From: DOZZ01 sp963792655
GTDB lineage: Bacteria > Acidobacteriota > Terriglobia > Bryobacterales > Bryobacteraceae
Direction: 5' to 3'
Assembly: GCA_963792655.1 (NCBI GenBank)
Contig: CAWBWU010000003.1
Location: forward strand, 992,001-1,056,000
Length of the DNA: 64,000 nt
The notes beneath the pieces are model-generated. The model was not told the DNA's origin. It saw nothing but the letters and a program-made list of their open reading frames with translations, and did no database searches. A program made the translations under genes and the position numbers. This document shows positions 1 to 9,176 of this stretch, piece by piece. The number at the start of each line of letters is the position of its first letter. Within the stretch, counting starts at the first letter, position 1.

Positions 1-1299
1 CAGGTGCATGTACGGTTGCAGTTCCTGAGCACTCACCGCGCGACGGAATGAGCGCCGCGCGAAGCTCGACAGAATCTTCGCTCGCACGCGGCAGTGTGGT
101 CGCTGACACGACGAAGATCTTCTGCCGGCTCGCTACGGGCGGAGCGGCCGTTTGATTGTAAGGACCGAGTGCTTCCAGGTAATGAACCCACACACGATTG
201 GCGGGAACCTTGTTCAGCGCGCGGCGGTCTTCGATCTTCTTCTTGATGTCGGCAATCTGGTCCGGCGTGGCGTTCGCCGGAATCTTCATGTACTTGGAAA
301 GGTCTTGCGGCGGCGGCACTGGCGCGCTTGGATGGGTTCGGACCGCCGTACGACTCACGGCAAGCCTTCATACAAGCGCACGAGTGACGCTGCAAACCAA
401 TGCTCGCCAGCCGGCACGTGCATGCTGAACTCGCGTTGCGCTCCGAACAGATCGATGCTCCCGCCGTCGCTCGGCGCATCGATATCGAGCACCTGCACTT
501 GCTTTCCATCGAGCCAGAGCGCAATATGCACCGGCTCGGAGCCATTCGGCCGGCGGCCTTCGAGCGCCGCGCTTCACGCACGTAATCGCCATCCACCGGG
601 AAACGCATGGTGGTGTGCAGCGCATTCGGCATGGAGAGGCCAGTCAGGTCGTATTCGGAAATGCGGCTTCGGCAGCAGTGTGAATTCGCGCGCGGGCGGT
701 TGGCGCGCATCACAGTGGGCTTCACCGTGCCGGGTCCGTCTATCGCTGCATGCACCGCAGTTTCCGCGGCTTTCAGATATTTCTCAAGCAGTACAGGCGA
801 GAGCGAAAGCACGTCGCCGATGTTGTCGAAGCCGTAGCCGGAATCATCTTGCGGGAAATCGTCCGCCGGCCGGAAGTCGATGCCCAGCAGATCGCGAACG
901 GTGTTGTTGTACTCCGCGCGATTCAGTCGTCGCGCGGTGACGCGGCCCGCATCAGGCTTAGTGTTTTGCTCGATGCGTGGTGAGCTGCGCGCGAATCCAG
1001 CCGGTGACCGCATCGATATCGGATTGCGGTGGACGCGGCATGCCTTTGGGCGGCATGGTGCCATTGCTAAGACGTGTGGCCACCTTCTCCCAGGCTTCGG
1101 GATCCTCGCTGAGTGAAGCAGCGGTCTTGTACTGCTCTAAATTCAGGTCGGCCGTTTTTAGCTTCGCGCTGTGGCAGAGATAGCAGTTCTTCGCAAGCAG
1201 CGGCTGAACCGAGGTGGCGAACTTGTCTTCTTGCGGTGCACACCAGGCGGACGCACTGACCAAAAACAGAATGAACGAGGGTTTTGCGTACCGGGTCAA
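1..1299 (-). CDS. DUF1592/DUF1587-type PSD1 cytochrome c protein, partial and frameshifted
   Basis: The N-terminal part carries a hydrophobic signal segment followed by one c-type haem site (CYLCH). After a frame change near 960 come residues typical of DUF1587 (AEYNNTVRDLLG, then DDFPQDDSGYGFDNIGDVLS). Further frame changes lie at about 600-700 and 300-400. The remainder (FPVDGDY onwards, and a stretch like DIKKKIEDRRALNKVPANR) fits the carbohydrate-binding-like middle of this large family. At least three or four indels are needed. The reading continues off the left edge, so the C-terminal DUF1588/DUF1585 domains are not in the window. The TTG at 1299 is chosen because it starts just before the signal peptide; longer in-frame starts add arginine-rich sequence. 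Members are secreted haem proteins of Planctomycetes and Acidobacteria; substrate unknown. Confidence 0.75.
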
Positions 1300-1360
1300 A
1301 GCTGGCGGGGCTCCGCAGACTACCCTATCATGGCTTAGACCGCTGCCTGACGCGCGCGGC

Positions 1361-1768
1361 TTACTTCCGCTTGACAGCTTTCTTGCGCTTGGCCGCGACT
1401 TGTTTCGCGTGTTTCGAAAGCGACGCATGCGAGGCGGCTGAACGGCTCTCTTTCTTCAGCGCTTTCGTTGTCGCGCGCGAACGCTTGGCGGAAGGCTTCG
1501 CAGTCTTCTTCGTCGCACCTTTTCGTGAGTCGCTCTGCGCTTTTTTCTTCGTTGCCGCGCTTCCGGATTTGGGCGGCGCGAGCTTCACACCGGCACGCCG
1601 CGCCTTCGATAAGCCAATGGCAATCGCCTGCTTCGTTGAACGCGCACCATGCTTGCCTTCGCGAATATGGTCCATCTCTTCGCGAACGAACTCGCCTGCC
1701 TGGGTGCTCGGCGCGTTGCCGCGCTTCTTATCCGCCGCGGCGCGTTTCAGCGTTCTCTTCTCGGGCAT
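1361..1768 (-). CDS. DUF6496-like small basic protein
   Basis: A protein of 135 residues. The first half is a compact domain (GEFVREEMDHIREGKHGARS, then KQAIAIGLSKARRAG) of the DUF6496 kind. The second half is a lysine/alanine-rich tail resembling histone-H1-like tails, likely to bind nucleic acid or be disordered. The ATG at 1768 is preceded by a strong AGGAGG-type ribosome site; an upstream in-frame ATG at 1801 lacks one. The start overlaps the end of the CWC gene by 41 bases, so the two are probably co-transcribed. Function unknown; domains of this kind are often found near stress proteins (family knowledge). Confidence 0.75.
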   Translation of the reverse strand: MPEKRTLKRAAADKKRGNAPSTQAGEFVREEMDHIREGKHGARSTKQAIAIGLSKARRAGVKLAPPKSGSAATKKKAQSDSRKGATKKTAKPSAKRSRATTKALKKESRSAASHASLSKHAKQVAAKRKKAVKRK

Positions 1769-1964
1769 TGTGTTGATCCTCCTGGTCCTCTGGCTGCACA
1801 ACTTTGCAGCAATCGAGAGACCAGTCAGACACGAGCGGCATCAACTGACACGGGCAGAGACAGACCCCGCTTGCGGGCACTGCGAGCACCGGCGGAATCT
1901 GCTTGCACCAGCAATCGCCCGAAGGATTGCATTCGAACTCAAGACCGCACTTCGGACACTGCAT
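1728..1964 (-). CDS. Cysteine-rich CWC-type small protein
   Basis: A 78-residue protein that starts four bases after the DUF4159 gene. The first 40 residues hold eight cysteines in pairs (CPKC, then ECN, CWC, and CLCPC), the pattern of the cysteine-rich CWC family and probably a metal-binding knuckle. A further CC pair follows near residue 53. The last 25 residues are hydrophilic and overlap the start of the DUF6496 gene, so the tail may not be conserved. The biochemical role is not known. Confidence 0.65.
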   Translation of the reverse strand: MQCPKCGLEFECNPSGDCWCKQIPPVLAVPASGVCLCPCQLMPLVSDWSLDCCKVVQPEDQEDQHNAREENAETRRGG

Positions 1965-1968
1965 GCAC

Positions 1969-2790
1969 TCAATGCGTCATCGCATACACGACATAGTTCA
2001 CGCCAAGACGTATGCCGAGAGCTGAAAACTTTTCAGGATAACGCGCTTCGTCGGCCCACTCCCAGGAATCGCCGATGTCGGAGTTGAACGAGATCGCGAC
2101 CATCACGCGATGCTTGTCGTCGTAAATGCCGCGCCAATGCGGGACGACGCCTCCGTTCTTACTGCCGGTGGCGAGATGTTCGGAGCCGGGCACCTGGTAT
2201 CGATCGTCGAGATCGTAGACCGTGTGAAAGATCGGATCGGCATCATCAATCTCTTCGATTGCACGATCTGGAAATACTTTCTTCATTGCGGTTTCGAACA
2301 CCGACCATTCGAGCGGCCCGTGAAAGTCATCCGCCATGAAGAAGCCACCGCGCAGGAGATACTCTCGCATGATCTTGGCCTGCTTATCGTCCAGTCCCCA
2401 CTCGCCGACTTGAACTGCATAGAGCCACGGCCAATCATAGACGTCGCCCTCTTCTAAGTTGATTGGCTGTTCGGCTGAGCGCACATGAATGCGAGTCAAA
2501 CGGCGTAGCGCAAGTGAGAAGTGCCGATCGGCGCGAGGATAATCCTGCGTCCAAAGCGAAAGCCCCTGACGCCAATCGCCATCGAAGCGCCCTCGATAGC
2601 CATCGTTCTCTCCGGGTGGATACATCAGCCGGGCAAACGCAAACTCGGTGCGCTCGTTCGCATCCGACGGTGTCTCAAATGAGCGGTACTCTACGCCTTG
2701 ATATTGATGGAAGGGCTGCTGGAACGCATAAAGAATTCCGAACAGAAGGGTAACAGCAACGGTGAGAATAGCGGCCTGACGGAAGGGCAT
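1969..2790 (-). CDS. DUF4159 domain-containing membrane-anchored protein
   Basis: A 273-residue protein. An N-terminal hydrophobic segment (about residues 7-25) serves as an anchor or uncleaved signal, followed by a DUF4159 domain. Features seen are FAFARLMYPP, the YPRADRHFSLALRRLTRI stretch, EYLLRGGFFMADDFHG, and a C-terminal GVNYVVYAMTH. In the family this domain is thought to have a glutamine-amidotransferase-like fold and often sits near MoxR/DUF58/Gld-like gene sets. None of those is adjacent here, although a Gld-type operon lies near 56-60 kb. It is the first gene of a minus-strand run with the CWC and DUF6496 genes. The coding sequence is intact. Confidence 0.85.
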   Translation of the reverse strand: MPFRQAAILTVAVTLLFGILYAFQQPFHQYQGVEYRSFETPSDANERTEFAFARLMYPPGENDGYRGRFDGDWRQGLSLWTQDYPRADRHFSLALRRLTRIHVRSAEQPINLEEGDVYDWPWLYAVQVGEWGLDDKQAKIMREYLLRGGFFMADDFHGPLEWSVFETAMKKVFPDRAIEEIDDADPIFHTVYDLDDRYQVPGSEHLATGSKNGGVVPHWRGIYDDKHRVMVAISFNSDIGDSWEWADEARYPEKFSALGIRLGVNYVVYAMTH

Positions 2791-2821
2791 GCAGTGCCTG
2801 CCTAGAGCGTAGCACTGCGTT

Positions 2822-2856
2822 CAAAAACAAAAAGAGCGGAGGGCGAACCCTCCGCT
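2822..2856 (-). terminator. Intrinsic terminator of the Ser/Thr-rich protein gene
   Basis: A perfect 9-bp stem (2835-2843 with 2848-2856) closes a TTCG tetraloop when read on the minus strand. It is followed by a T-rich tract interrupted by one G (2822-2833). It sits directly downstream of the gene ending at 2880. Confidence 0.85.
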
Positions 2857-2879
2857 TTGATGATAAATGGAACGGCGAA

Positions 2880-3176
2880 CTACTCCTGGGGAGGAGGAGT
2901 CGTGCTGGTCGTGGTCGACGAGTCGGTGTGCGTCGCTTCGGTCACTTTGCCATGTTTGCGGCGAACCTTCTTCGTCTTGTCCATCCTGTGAGTCTGCGTC
3001 GCGCCGGTCGAATCGGTCGTGCTCTCCATTGCGCTGGTGCTCGACTTCACCTTCTTGCCGTGATCGCCCGTTTCCGTGGTGGTCGTGGTCGACTGCGAAG
3101 TCGACTGTGATTCCGTGGTGCTCTGCGCGAGCATTACTGAGGCGGCCATAACAGACGCCAGAATAAGTTTCTTCAT
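2880..3176 (-). CDS. Small secreted Ser/Thr-rich protein with PPPQE tail
   Basis: A 98-residue protein with a cleavable signal peptide (MKKLILASVMAASVMLAQ), then a serine/threonine/glutamine tract, a basic centre (KTKKVRRKHGK), a second Ser/Thr run, and a C-terminal TTPPPQE. The ATG at 3176 is chosen because it has a GGGAGG ribosome site and starts the signal peptide; an upstream in-frame ATG has neither. The gene at 32304-32654 has the same plan and almost the same ending. No enzymatic domain is visible, and an intrinsic terminator follows. The role is unknown; it may be a disordered envelope or periplasmic protein. Confidence 0.7.
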   Translation of the reverse strand: MKKLILASVMAASVMLAQSTTESQSTSQSTTTTTETGDHGKKVKSSTSAMESTTDSTGATQTHRMDKTKKVRRKHGKVTEATHTDSSTTTSTTPPPQE

Positions 3177-3278
3177 ATACTGCCTCCCTGGAATGCGACC
3201 GTTGAGCAGCCGCAGTACGTAGAAGGAATTGCAATCCCTTGGCCAAACGTGGGAAATCATCCACTTAGCTAAAGATTT

Positions 3279-6144
3279 TTAATATGAGCCGCCGCCATGC
3301 ACTGCCTCTGCATGTGCGGCCTTAACAACCGTTAACTGGCGATGCGTCGCCGGCGCCGGCACGAGTGCGACGCTCTCATGATCGTGAATATTCTGGCGCT
3401 CGTTATTGTCTTCGGGACTGACCAGGCGCCGGATCGCCGTGATGGACTGCGAAGACTCCTCGGCCTTGAACCGGCGGAACAGTTTCTCTTCGCGCGCAGC
3501 GGCATCCGCATCGCCTAAGCCGCGATACGCCAGCATCGCTGTATAGTGCATCTGCAGATCTTCCGGGTCCACCGATGCCACACGCTGCAACGCGTCGATG
3601 GCTTCTTTGTATTTGCGCTTGAGAAAGAGAATGCGGCCGACCTGGTTCAGCACAACGCGATCCCGCGGATATTTGGACAGCGTGGTCGAGAGCTCTTTCA
3701 ACGCCCCGTCATAATCCCCATCGGCCTTGTTGATCAAAGCCTTGAAGTAGTGCGTACGCGCGAGCGACGAATCTAGCGCGAGTGACTTCTCGATGTAAGG
3801 CTTGGCGGCATCCGTCTCGCCTTCCTGGATGAGCGCTCGCGCCACGTTCAACCAACCGTCGGCATAGCCGGGTTCGGCCTCGGTGACTTTCTTGAACGCG
3901 TACTCGGCGCCTTTCAGATCACCTTGCAGGAGCATGCCCAATGCCCCAGTCGTTCCAGCGTTCACGGTCCGCCTTCGTGGCGACCTGATTCCATTGCGTG
4001 GCTTTCGCATCGTTCGTCAGCGCAATCTTTGCTTCAGCCTTCGCCAGCACGATGGTGGGCAGATCCGGAATCTCGCCCTTCAGTTGGCCCGACACGTTGG
4101 CTGGTATGTTTGCTTTGTCAAAGCTGTATTCCAGGCTGTTGTGGGCCTTGTCGAGCAGCGTTGGGTCCTGCCCTGCCTTGGGTTTACCCGCGTACGCAAA
4201 CTCTGTGTAGTAGCGCGAGAACTTGCGGTAGTTCAACTTCGCCGTTCAGCGTGATGGGGCCTTTTGCATTTTTGGGAATGCGCACCAGGTAATGCACGGT
4301 CTCCGCGCCGCCGGGCTGAATTTGATGGACGTACAGCACACTGCGCGCTTGCCACGCGTTGCGCTTGTTGATGGGATTGCCCGCTGCATCGAGTTGGTAA
4401 GCGCTGATAGAAGTGCGCGCCGGGCTCAACCTTTCCCTTGCCGCCATCCTCAACCTGGCCGCTCCAGAAGATCACCTTGCCGTCCGCATCGGTGCCTTGC
4501 AGTTCCAGCCAGATGTCGAACGAATCGAGCGTGCCGCCCGGGAAGAAGTGCCCGATCTTGCCGCGTACGCACGACCACGTCGACACGCGTGAGCGACCCA
4601 GGCGTCAACTTGCAGGTCCGGACTTGTCCAAAGGCGCGGCGACTTTGCCCACCTCGCGAATGAACGTGTCGGCCGGATTGGTCCGACTCTTCGCCCACTG
4701 CGGTGGCCGAACATCAGCTTGCGGCCCTGTCGCCGCGCGGCGCACATGCTGGCGTGCCGCCTTTCTCATCGACAGGCGACAGCCGCGAAGATATCGACAG
4801 TGATGAAGCCTGACGTCAGAAACTTCTTCGTTGCTTCCATTTGAACCGCGTCGTTGTTGGCCAGCGGCACGGCAGTGTTCGCCGCCGCGAAACGGTGCGA
4901 GTGCACCTTGCCGCTCGCGATTCCCCGCTTCGTTCGATTGTTCCAGCGGCATGTGGCAATCGGCGCAGGTCTGGCCTTTCGGCGGGTAGTAAAACGATCG
5001 CGCGCCTTCGCCGAAGCCGCTCGCCTGCCAGTTGTCGTAATCGTTGAAACCGCGGAACCAGCGATAGTTGTTCACGGGCACGTCCAGGTGCACCTTGTGG
5101 CAGGTCGAGCAATACTCCGAGGCCTGCTGCGTCATGAACGGCTTCATGAACGTGTGCCGGTGCGGCTCCGGATTCAGATAGGTCATGAAGTCGACCGACT
5201 GTCTTCACGAACCGGTTCTTGCTCGTCATCAGTCTGATGCAGCGGCGGGTACTCGATGGTGAAACCGCCATTGCCCATGGAGCTATCCACATGCGTGATG
5301 GCATGGCACGACGTGCATGCCAGACCGGCGTGCGCTTCCGGCGTATCGATCTGATTCTTTGATCGGGCGGTCGAAGCGGCCATTGAAGAAGACCGCGTGG
5401 TCGTGACAACCGGCGCACCACTTGCTCGGCTGCGGACCCTGCACGTCCTGCATGTACTCGATCGACTTCCGATAAAACTGGTTGTTGAACGATGCGAAGT
5501 GGTGCATCGAGCTCTTCCACTCGTTCGTAGATCTGCTTGTGGCACTCGCCGCAGGTTTCCGAGTCCATGAAGAAGTTGGAAGGAATGATGCCGCCGACGT
5601 TCGTCTTCGCAGACGACGGGAAGAAAGGCGATTTCGGGCCGCCGCCTTCCTCCGCCATCTCCGTCGGAACCTTGCTCGGATTGGTGATGCGGTCCAGAGG
5701 ATCGGGGAAGGCTTTGCGGTATCCGATCATGACCAGCGGCAGACCCACCAGGACGACACAGGCGCCGGCAAATGCACGGCGAAAAACCGGCGTGGAACGC
5801 TTCCATATCCAGGGCACTGCAGCCGCGACACACAGGCCACCAGCAATCACGTGTACCCAAAGGACCCACCGCAGTTCGATCAGACTACCCTTCCAGGTAA
5901 GGTACGCACCAGCCAGGAAGCAGATCAGGAATGCGCTGAGCGCAGTTGCGGCTCCGTGCGCCACCTCGCGCGACCGGCGCACAAGCAACAGCAGCGCGCC
6001 AGCCAGCACAACGCCAAGCACCACGTGCAACAGCACATTGGCCATGTAGAAAACCGTTGCCGACGCGAACGCCGCCAGGTATCCGGCATTGACCAGCAGC
6101 ACGAGTAATCCCGCGCCAACCCACTTTTCTAATCGCGAATGCAT
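3279..6144 (-). CDS. Membrane multihaem cytochrome c with C-terminal TPRs, multiply frameshifted
   Basis: One gene is reconstructed from at least seven frame segments. The N-terminus (6144 to about 5700) has four or so membrane helices. Then come five haem sites in order: CGECH, CAGCH, CTSCH, CSTCH and CADCH. A beta-rich section follows (IGHFFPGGTLDSFDIWLELQ, then SVLYVHQIQPGGAETVHYLV), and the end (3950 to 3279) is three or four TPR units such as GDLKGAEYAFKKVTEAEPG. Each frame segment begins where the previous one degenerates, so this reads as one protein of about 950 residues rather than several genes. It is probably a membrane-anchored electron carrier facing the periplasm. The indels are dense between 3900 and 5500. 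Whether it is a true pseudogene cannot be decided from this sequence alone. Confidence 0.75.
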
Positions 6145-6308
6145 CGTGGGAATCTTTGTGTGTTCAGCATACTGTGCGCGCCACGCCGGGGGTCAATAGT
6201 GCAAACAGGTGAGGCGGCGTGTTACATCTGGCCGGGCTGACGCCGTCACATTGATTGGACCTTCATGGATTGGCGTCACGCGCATTGCCGTCGAATAAGA
6301 TATCTACG

Positions 6309-8327
6309 ATGAATCGATCGGGCTGGGCGATGGCAGGAATTTTCTGGGCAGGGCTGGCGTTCGCACAAGCACCTCCCGCCCGGCGCGCGCCGCCTCCGCC
6401 GATTGAGCCCTCCGCCGCAGAATTGGCCACTGTCAAAGAGAAGACCGAGTCGCTCGAGACCCAAATTGCCGCCTTGAAGGCAAAGCACGCCGACCCCGCA
6501 CTGACCGGCGATGTCGAGGTGTATGCCAAAGCCGGACGCATTCTGCTCGAATTCCCCGACCAGTTCTTCACGCAGAATGGGATCAACCATGCCATCGCGG
6601 TGCTCGATACAGGGCTTGAACGCGCAAAGCAACTCCAACAAGGACAGTCGCCCTGGAACACCGGTCACAAGCAGACCCACGCGTACTATTCGACGATCGA
6701 CGGGTCCGTTCAACCTTACGGAATCACGCTGCCCGCCTCCTTTGACGCGTCCAAGCCGGCGCGACTCTACGTGTGGCTGCATGGAAGGCAAAACCAGACT
6801 ACCGAGTCAGAATTTCTGTTTAACTTCCCGAATGGCGGACCCGGGCGCCCGCCGGTCGCCGACAACGGACAGATTCAACTCGACGTCTTCGGACGCCTGA
6901 ACAGTGCCGGCTATCACTGGGCCGGTGAGGCGGACATCTTCGAGGCGATCGCTGCCGTAAAGAGCCGCTTCAAGATCGACGATCGCCGCATTCTGCTGCG
7001 TGGCTTCTCGATGGGCGGTGAAGGCGCATGGCATATCGCTTTGCATTATCCGGATCGCTTCGCTGCGGCCGAGATCGGCGCCGGGACGTGGTCACGCCGC
7101 GCGGAAATGCCCGGCCTGCAGCCTTATCAATATGCCGCGCTGCACATCTGGGAGAACATGCCCGAATGGGCCATCAACGTCTTCAACCTGCCGCTTGCCG
7201 GCCATGATGGCGACACAGACACGCAAGTGCCCTCGCTTCCGCCGCCCCCGGCAGGCACGCCGAATCGCGGACAGCTCGAGTCGTCGCTGCGCACGCGCGC
7301 GCAGCTGGAGAAGGAAGGATTTCAGTCCGTTGGCGACCCTGACTTTCTGCATTCGCAAGGAACGCCCGCTATCTTTCTGATCTCGCAGAAGACGGGCCAT
7401 GGCACCAGCCCACTGGTGCGCGAACGGCTGGATGGGTTCTTGAAAGAGTGGGGCGACAAGGGACAAAGCTCCCCGGACCACATTCGCTTTGCTACTTGGA
7501 CCACGCGGTACAACCGTGATTACTGGGTGTCAGTCGATGGTCTTGGCCGAACCTATGAGCGCGCAGATGTGGATGCTCAACGGAGCGAGGGCGGCAAGAC
7601 TTACAAGATCACGACCAGGAACGTCACGCGCCTGACTCTGCGCGAAACCAGCGATGCCCAACACATCACGATCGATGGCAACACGCTGAAAGTGCGGCAC
7701 CGGGATGCCGTGACTCTGGAGAGTGCCGGCGGTGTCTGGAAGGTCGCGCGCAACGACGCCGCAAGGCTTGCGCAAGACCCACGCGTTGCAAGGGCCGATC
7801 GACGATGCGTTCCTGGACCCCTTCCTGTTGGTTCGTCCGACAGGCAAACCCTGGAACGAAGCCGTAAATCAACAAGCGTTGCGTACTTTGTCGCGCTTCG
7901 ATCGGATGTGGGCGAAGTACTTCCGCGGCCATCCTTTCATCAAGAACGACACGGATGTTACACCTGAAGATATCGCGAAGTACCATCTGGTCCTGTTCGG
8001 CGACCCGGGAAGTAACTCTTGGATTGCAAAGACACAATCGAAAGCTTCCGCTCACGTGGACCAAAGATACCCTGACCTGGAATGGACAGTCCTACCCGTC
8101 GAGCGAAATCTATCCCAGCTCTGATTTACCCCAATCCATTGAACCCATCGCACTACGTAGTGCTTAACACCGGCCTGACCATTACCGACCGCGAGTACAA
8201 CGGCGACTACGGAATGCCGGCATGGGGAGATTACGCCATTGTGAAAGTAAACCCGACCGCAGATGTTCCCGATATGCAGGTAGCGGGATTGTTCGATGAA
8301 GCCTGGCAGCTTCCGAAAGCGAAATAA
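6309..8327 (+). CDS. Secreted alpha/beta hydrolase (prolyl oligopeptidase-like), frameshifted
   Basis: The chosen ATG at 6309 begins a signal peptide ending in AFAQ; an in-frame ATG at 6255 only adds residues upstream. The nucleophile elbow GFSMGG (Ser about residue 234) and the preceding YVWLHGR oxyanion region identify an esterase/peptidase-like alpha/beta hydrolase. A long insertion and a C-terminal beta domain follow, ending in NTGLTITDREYNGDYGMPAW. Three frame changes (near 7770, 8045 and 8120) are needed to join the C-terminal pieces; the part up to about 7760 is uninterrupted. It is the first gene of an operon with a diheme cytochrome (6 bases later) and a quinoprotein. Substrate unknown; the family cleaves esters or peptides of extracellular polymers. 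Confidence 0.75.
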
Positions 8328-8333
8328 GTCGCG

Positions 8334-9176
8334 ATGCAGACAAGATTACTCCTAGTAACCGCAGCTATTACTCTCGTAGCCTTCGGGCAGGAAGCGGCGC
8401 CGCGTCCTCCGGCCAATGCACCAGCCGGGCGCCGCTCGCGCGGTGATACGCGCGACTTCCTCGGCCTGGGCCGCGCGCCGGACGCAGCCGCGGCCGCCCG
8501 CGGAGAAAAGCTCTACACACCGAACTGCGCGTTCTGTCATGGCGCGCGCGCCAATGGCGCTGAGGCGCCCGATCTGGTGCGGTCGACGGTCGTCCTGCAT
8601 GACGACAAGGGCGAGATGGTCGGCCCGGTTGTGCATCAGGGCCGGCCGGAACGCGGTATGCCGGCCTTCCCGGCTTTTACCGAAGCTCAACTGAGCGACA
8701 TTGCCGAATTCCTGCATATGCGCGTGGAGCAATCCGCAAATCGTGGCTTGTACCAGATCAAAGACGTCCTGACCGGCAATGCCAAAGCAGGCGAGGCTTA
8801 CTTCAACGGTGCGGGTAAGTGCGCCGGTTGTCATTCGGTTACCGGCGATCTCGCGCACATCGGCTCGAAGTTACAGCCGGCCGACTTACAGCAGACGTTT
8901 CTGTATCCGGGTGCACGCTTCGATTCGGCTTCGAACCGGGTACCCCACGTAACCGTAACTCTTCCGTCTGGACAGACTCTCGCGGGCAACCTAAAACGTC
9001 TGGATGATTTTTCGGTATCTTTCTACGATGCTTCCGGTGAGTATCACTCGATGGAGATTACTCACGGCACCAAGGTGGAAGTAGAAGACAAGTTAGCTGC
9101 CCACCGCCGCTTGTTAGATCAATACTCTGATGCGGACATGCACAACCTGACGGCTTACCTTTCTACTCTCAAATGA
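8334..9176 (+). CDS. Secreted diheme cytochrome c
   Basis: A 280-residue protein with a signal peptide (first 18 residues) and two cytochrome c domains. The first has CAFCH at residues 65-69 and a likely methionine ligand in RGMPAF; the second has CAGCH at residues 163-167. After the second haem comes a beta-rich region (VTVTLPSGQTLAGNLKRLDD) as in PQQ-dehydrogenase-associated cytochromes. Its stop overlaps the start of the quinoprotein gene as ATGA, so the two are translationally coupled. This supports a role as electron acceptor for that enzyme. Confidence 0.88.
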   Translation: MQTRLLLVTAAITLVAFGQEAAPRPPANAPAGRRSRGDTRDFLGLGRAPDAAAAARGEKLYTPNCAFCHGARANGAEAPDLVRSTVVLHDDKGEMVGPVVHQGRPERGMPAFPAFTEAQLSDIAEFLHMRVEQSANRGLYQIKDVLTGNAKAGEAYFNGAGKCAGCHSVTGDLAHIGSKLQPADLQQTFLYPGARFDSASNRVPHVTVTLPSGQTLAGNLKRLDDFSVSFYDASGEYHSMEITHGTKVEVEDKLAAHRRLLDQYSDADMHNLTAYLSTLK

